Shown here piece by piece: positions 4,440 to 5,728 of a DNA stretch of 5,728 bases. The position numbers and the translations under genes are program-made. The number at the start of each line of letters is the position of its first letter. The first letter of the stretch is position 1. Source of the DNA: Clostridia bacterium (GTDB lineage: Bacteria; Bacillota_A; Clostridia; Christensenellales; Aristaeellaceae); the NCBI GenBank assembly GCA_900754775.1, contig CAAEDZ010000325.1, positions 1-5,728 on the forward strand. The letters are read 5' to 3'. The notes beneath the pieces were generated by a model. It was not told where the DNA came from, did not search any database, and worked only from the letters and a program-made list of their open reading frames with translations.

Positions 4440-5728
4440 ATGGCTGAAAAGGGCACGATCTCCATCAATGCGGAGAACATCATGCCAGTCATCAAAAAAT
4501 GGCTGTATTCCGACAAGGATATATTTGTGCGCGAAGTGGTCTCCAACGGCTGCGACGCGGTGAGCAAGATGAAGCGTCTTCTCTCCATGGGCGAGGCGAA
4601 ACTGGCCGAGGGCGAGGGCGAAGACCCCTGGCGCATCGACGTGGTGGCCAATGCCGAGGAGAACACGCTCTCCTTTAGCGACAACGGCATCGGCATGACC
4701 GCGGAGGAGGTCAAAAAGTACATCGCGCAGGTGGCGTTCTCCGGCGCAGAGGAGTTTTTGAAAAAGTACAAGGCGCAGGATGGCGCGAACGGCATCATCG
4801 GCCACTTCGGCCTCGGCTTCTATTCGGTGTTCATGGTCTCGAAGAAGGTCGTCATCGACACGATGAGCTATCAGGAGGGCGCGCAGGCCGTGCGCTGGAT
4901 CAGCGAGGACGGCATGGAGTACGACCTTGAGGATTCCGACCGCGTGACGCGCGGCACGACCATCACCCTGTATCTGAACGACGAGGACAAGGAGTTTGCC
5001 AGCCTGTGGACGCTGCGGCAGACGCTGGAGAAGTACTGCCAGTTCATGCCCGTGCCAATCTACGCATCGGAAGTGAAGGCACCCAAGGAAGGCGAGGAGG
5101 AAAAGGAAGCGCCCAAGCCGGAGCAGATCAACGACACCCATCCCCTGTGGCTGAAGCGCCCGGCGGACGTCAAGGACGAGGAGTACCACGAGTTCTACCA
5201 CAAGGTGTTCCACGACTACGATGAGCCGCTGTTCTGGATCCACTTAAACGCCGAGTATCCCTTCAACCTCAAGGGCATCCTCTACTTCCCCAAGCTCAAA
5301 AATGAGTTCACGGCCAACGAGGGCGTCATCAAGCTGTACAACAATCAGGTGTTCGTGGCAGACAACATCAAGGAAGTCATCCCTGAGTTCCTCATGCTGC
5401 TCAAGGGCGTCATCGACTGCCCCGACCTGCCGCTCAACGTCTCCCGCTCGTTCCTGCAGAACGACGGGTATGTGAAGAAGATGGCGGCCTACATCACCCG
5501 CAAGGTGGCCGACCGCCTGCTCTCCGAGTTCAACAACCGCCGCGAGGACTATCAGAAGTACTGGGACGACATCCATCCCTTCGTCAAGTACGGCTGCATC
5601 CGCGATGAGAAGTTCTACGAGCGCGTCAAGCCGGCGCTTTTGTACAAGACCTCGGCGGGCGAGTACCTGACGCTGGAAGAATACAAGAACAAGGATTGCC
5701 CCGGCGAGGAGACCACCGTCTACTATGC
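4440..5728 (+). CDS. htpG: Hsp90-family chaperone HtpG, N-terminal two thirds (cut by right edge)
   Basis: The open frame runs about 429 codons from ATG at 4440 to the window edge; family length is usually about 620-640. The N-terminal GHKL ATPase domain shows catalytic Glu32 with Asn36 and Asp39 in REVVSNGCDA, then SFSDNGIGMT (Asp81, Gly83, Gly85), then the lid glycine motif GHFGLGFYS (121-129) and RGTTITLYL (171-179). A short charged linker rich in Lys, Glu and Pro lies near 208-222. The middle domain begins around PLFWIHLNAEYPFNLKGILY and includes the ATP-contacting Arg336 in LPLNVSRSFLQND. HtpG is a cytosolic ATP-dependent chaperone that remodels client proteins. The start region (GTISINAEN...KKWLYSDKDIF) differs from the E. 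coli/B. subtilis pattern and marks a divergent Bacillota-like subfamily. Expression is predicted to be under HrcA through CIRCE. The C-terminal dimerisation domain is outside the window. Confidence 0.95.
   Translation, partial: MAEKGTISINAENIMPVIKKWLYSDKDIFVREVVSNGCDAVSKMKRLLSMGEAKLAEGEGEDPWRIDVVANAEENTLSFSDNGIGMTAEEVKKYIAQVAFSGAEEFLKKYKAQDGANGIIGHFGLGFYSVFMVSKKVVIDTMSYQEGAQAVRWISEDGMEYDLEDSDRVTRGTTITLYLNDEDKEFASLWTLRQTLEKYCQFMPVPIYASEVKAPKEGEEEKEAPKPEQINDTHPLWLKRPADVKDEEYHEFYHKVFHDYDEPLFWIHLNAEYPFNLKGILYFPKLKNEFTANEGVIKLYNNQVFVADNIKEVIPEFLMLLKGVIDCPDLPLNVSRSFLQNDGYVKKMAAYITRKVADRLLSEFNNRREDYQKYWDDIHPFVKYGCIRDEKFYERVKPALLYKTSAGEYLTLEEYKNKDCPGEETTVYY

Noticed and set aside
4344..5243. Open frame of 299 codons on the minus strand opposite htpG
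   Set aside because: It overlaps the CIRCE element and htpG, and its Leu/His/Val/Asp-rich composition is that of a shadow frame.
1..5728. tRNA, rRNA, CRISPR array, transposase or att site
   Set aside because: No sequence resembling these was seen; the only repeat-like element is the palindrome at 3027-3080.

Overview
The window looks like a piece of a GC-rich Clostridia-type (Bacillota) chromosome. The pointers are strong AGGAGG-like ribosome binding sites, a perfect CIRCE operator next to a sigma-A-type promoter, a small CxxC protein of the CD1871A type known from Clostridioides difficile, and a Bacillota-like HtpG subfamily. The taxon cannot be fixed more closely from sequence alone; a GC-rich gut clostridial lineage is a reasonable guess.

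Layout. Everything left of about 4210 is read on the minus strand. From right to left it holds a phosphonate-type ABC uptake operon: phnD (binding protein, 4167-3127), phnC (ATPase, 2978-2163), a first phnE permease (2194-1334) and a second phnE permease (1321-515). phnC, phnE and phnE are tightly packed: there is a 32-bp overlap, then a 12-bp gap. phnD is set apart from phnC by 148 bp containing two back-to-back hairpins. One of these is a dispersed palindromic repeat of the kind that translates to 'FERSE...LRFAQ'. Further left, after a 112-bp gap with a weak terminator-like hairpin, come a 45-residue membrane peptide ending in a CMEC motif (402-265) and, overlapping it by ATGA, the start of a four-cysteine 4Fe-4S membrane protein that runs off the left edge.

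The divergent intergenic region (4168-4439) carries an extended -10 promoter for phnD on the minus strand. On the plus strand it has a CIRCE operator followed by a consensus TTGACA-17-TAAAAT promoter for htpG. htpG (4440 onward) encodes an Hsp90 chaperone and is cut by the right edge after about 429 codons.

How the parts work together. PhnD captures a phosphorus oxyanion ligand (phosphonate, phosphite or similar; not determined) outside the membrane, the two PhnE proteins form the channel, and PhnC hydrolyses ATP. No phosphonate-degrading enzyme is present in the window, so the substrate stays open. HtpG is a separate stress-response unit, predicted to be repressed by HrcA. The CxxC peptide and 4Fe-4S protein form a probable redox pair of unknown role. 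The most interesting points are the intra-operon repeat and hairpins, the placement of CIRCE upstream of the -35 box, the CxxC/4Fe-4S pair, and a marked ATA-before-Leu codon-pair habit in phnC and both phnE genes.
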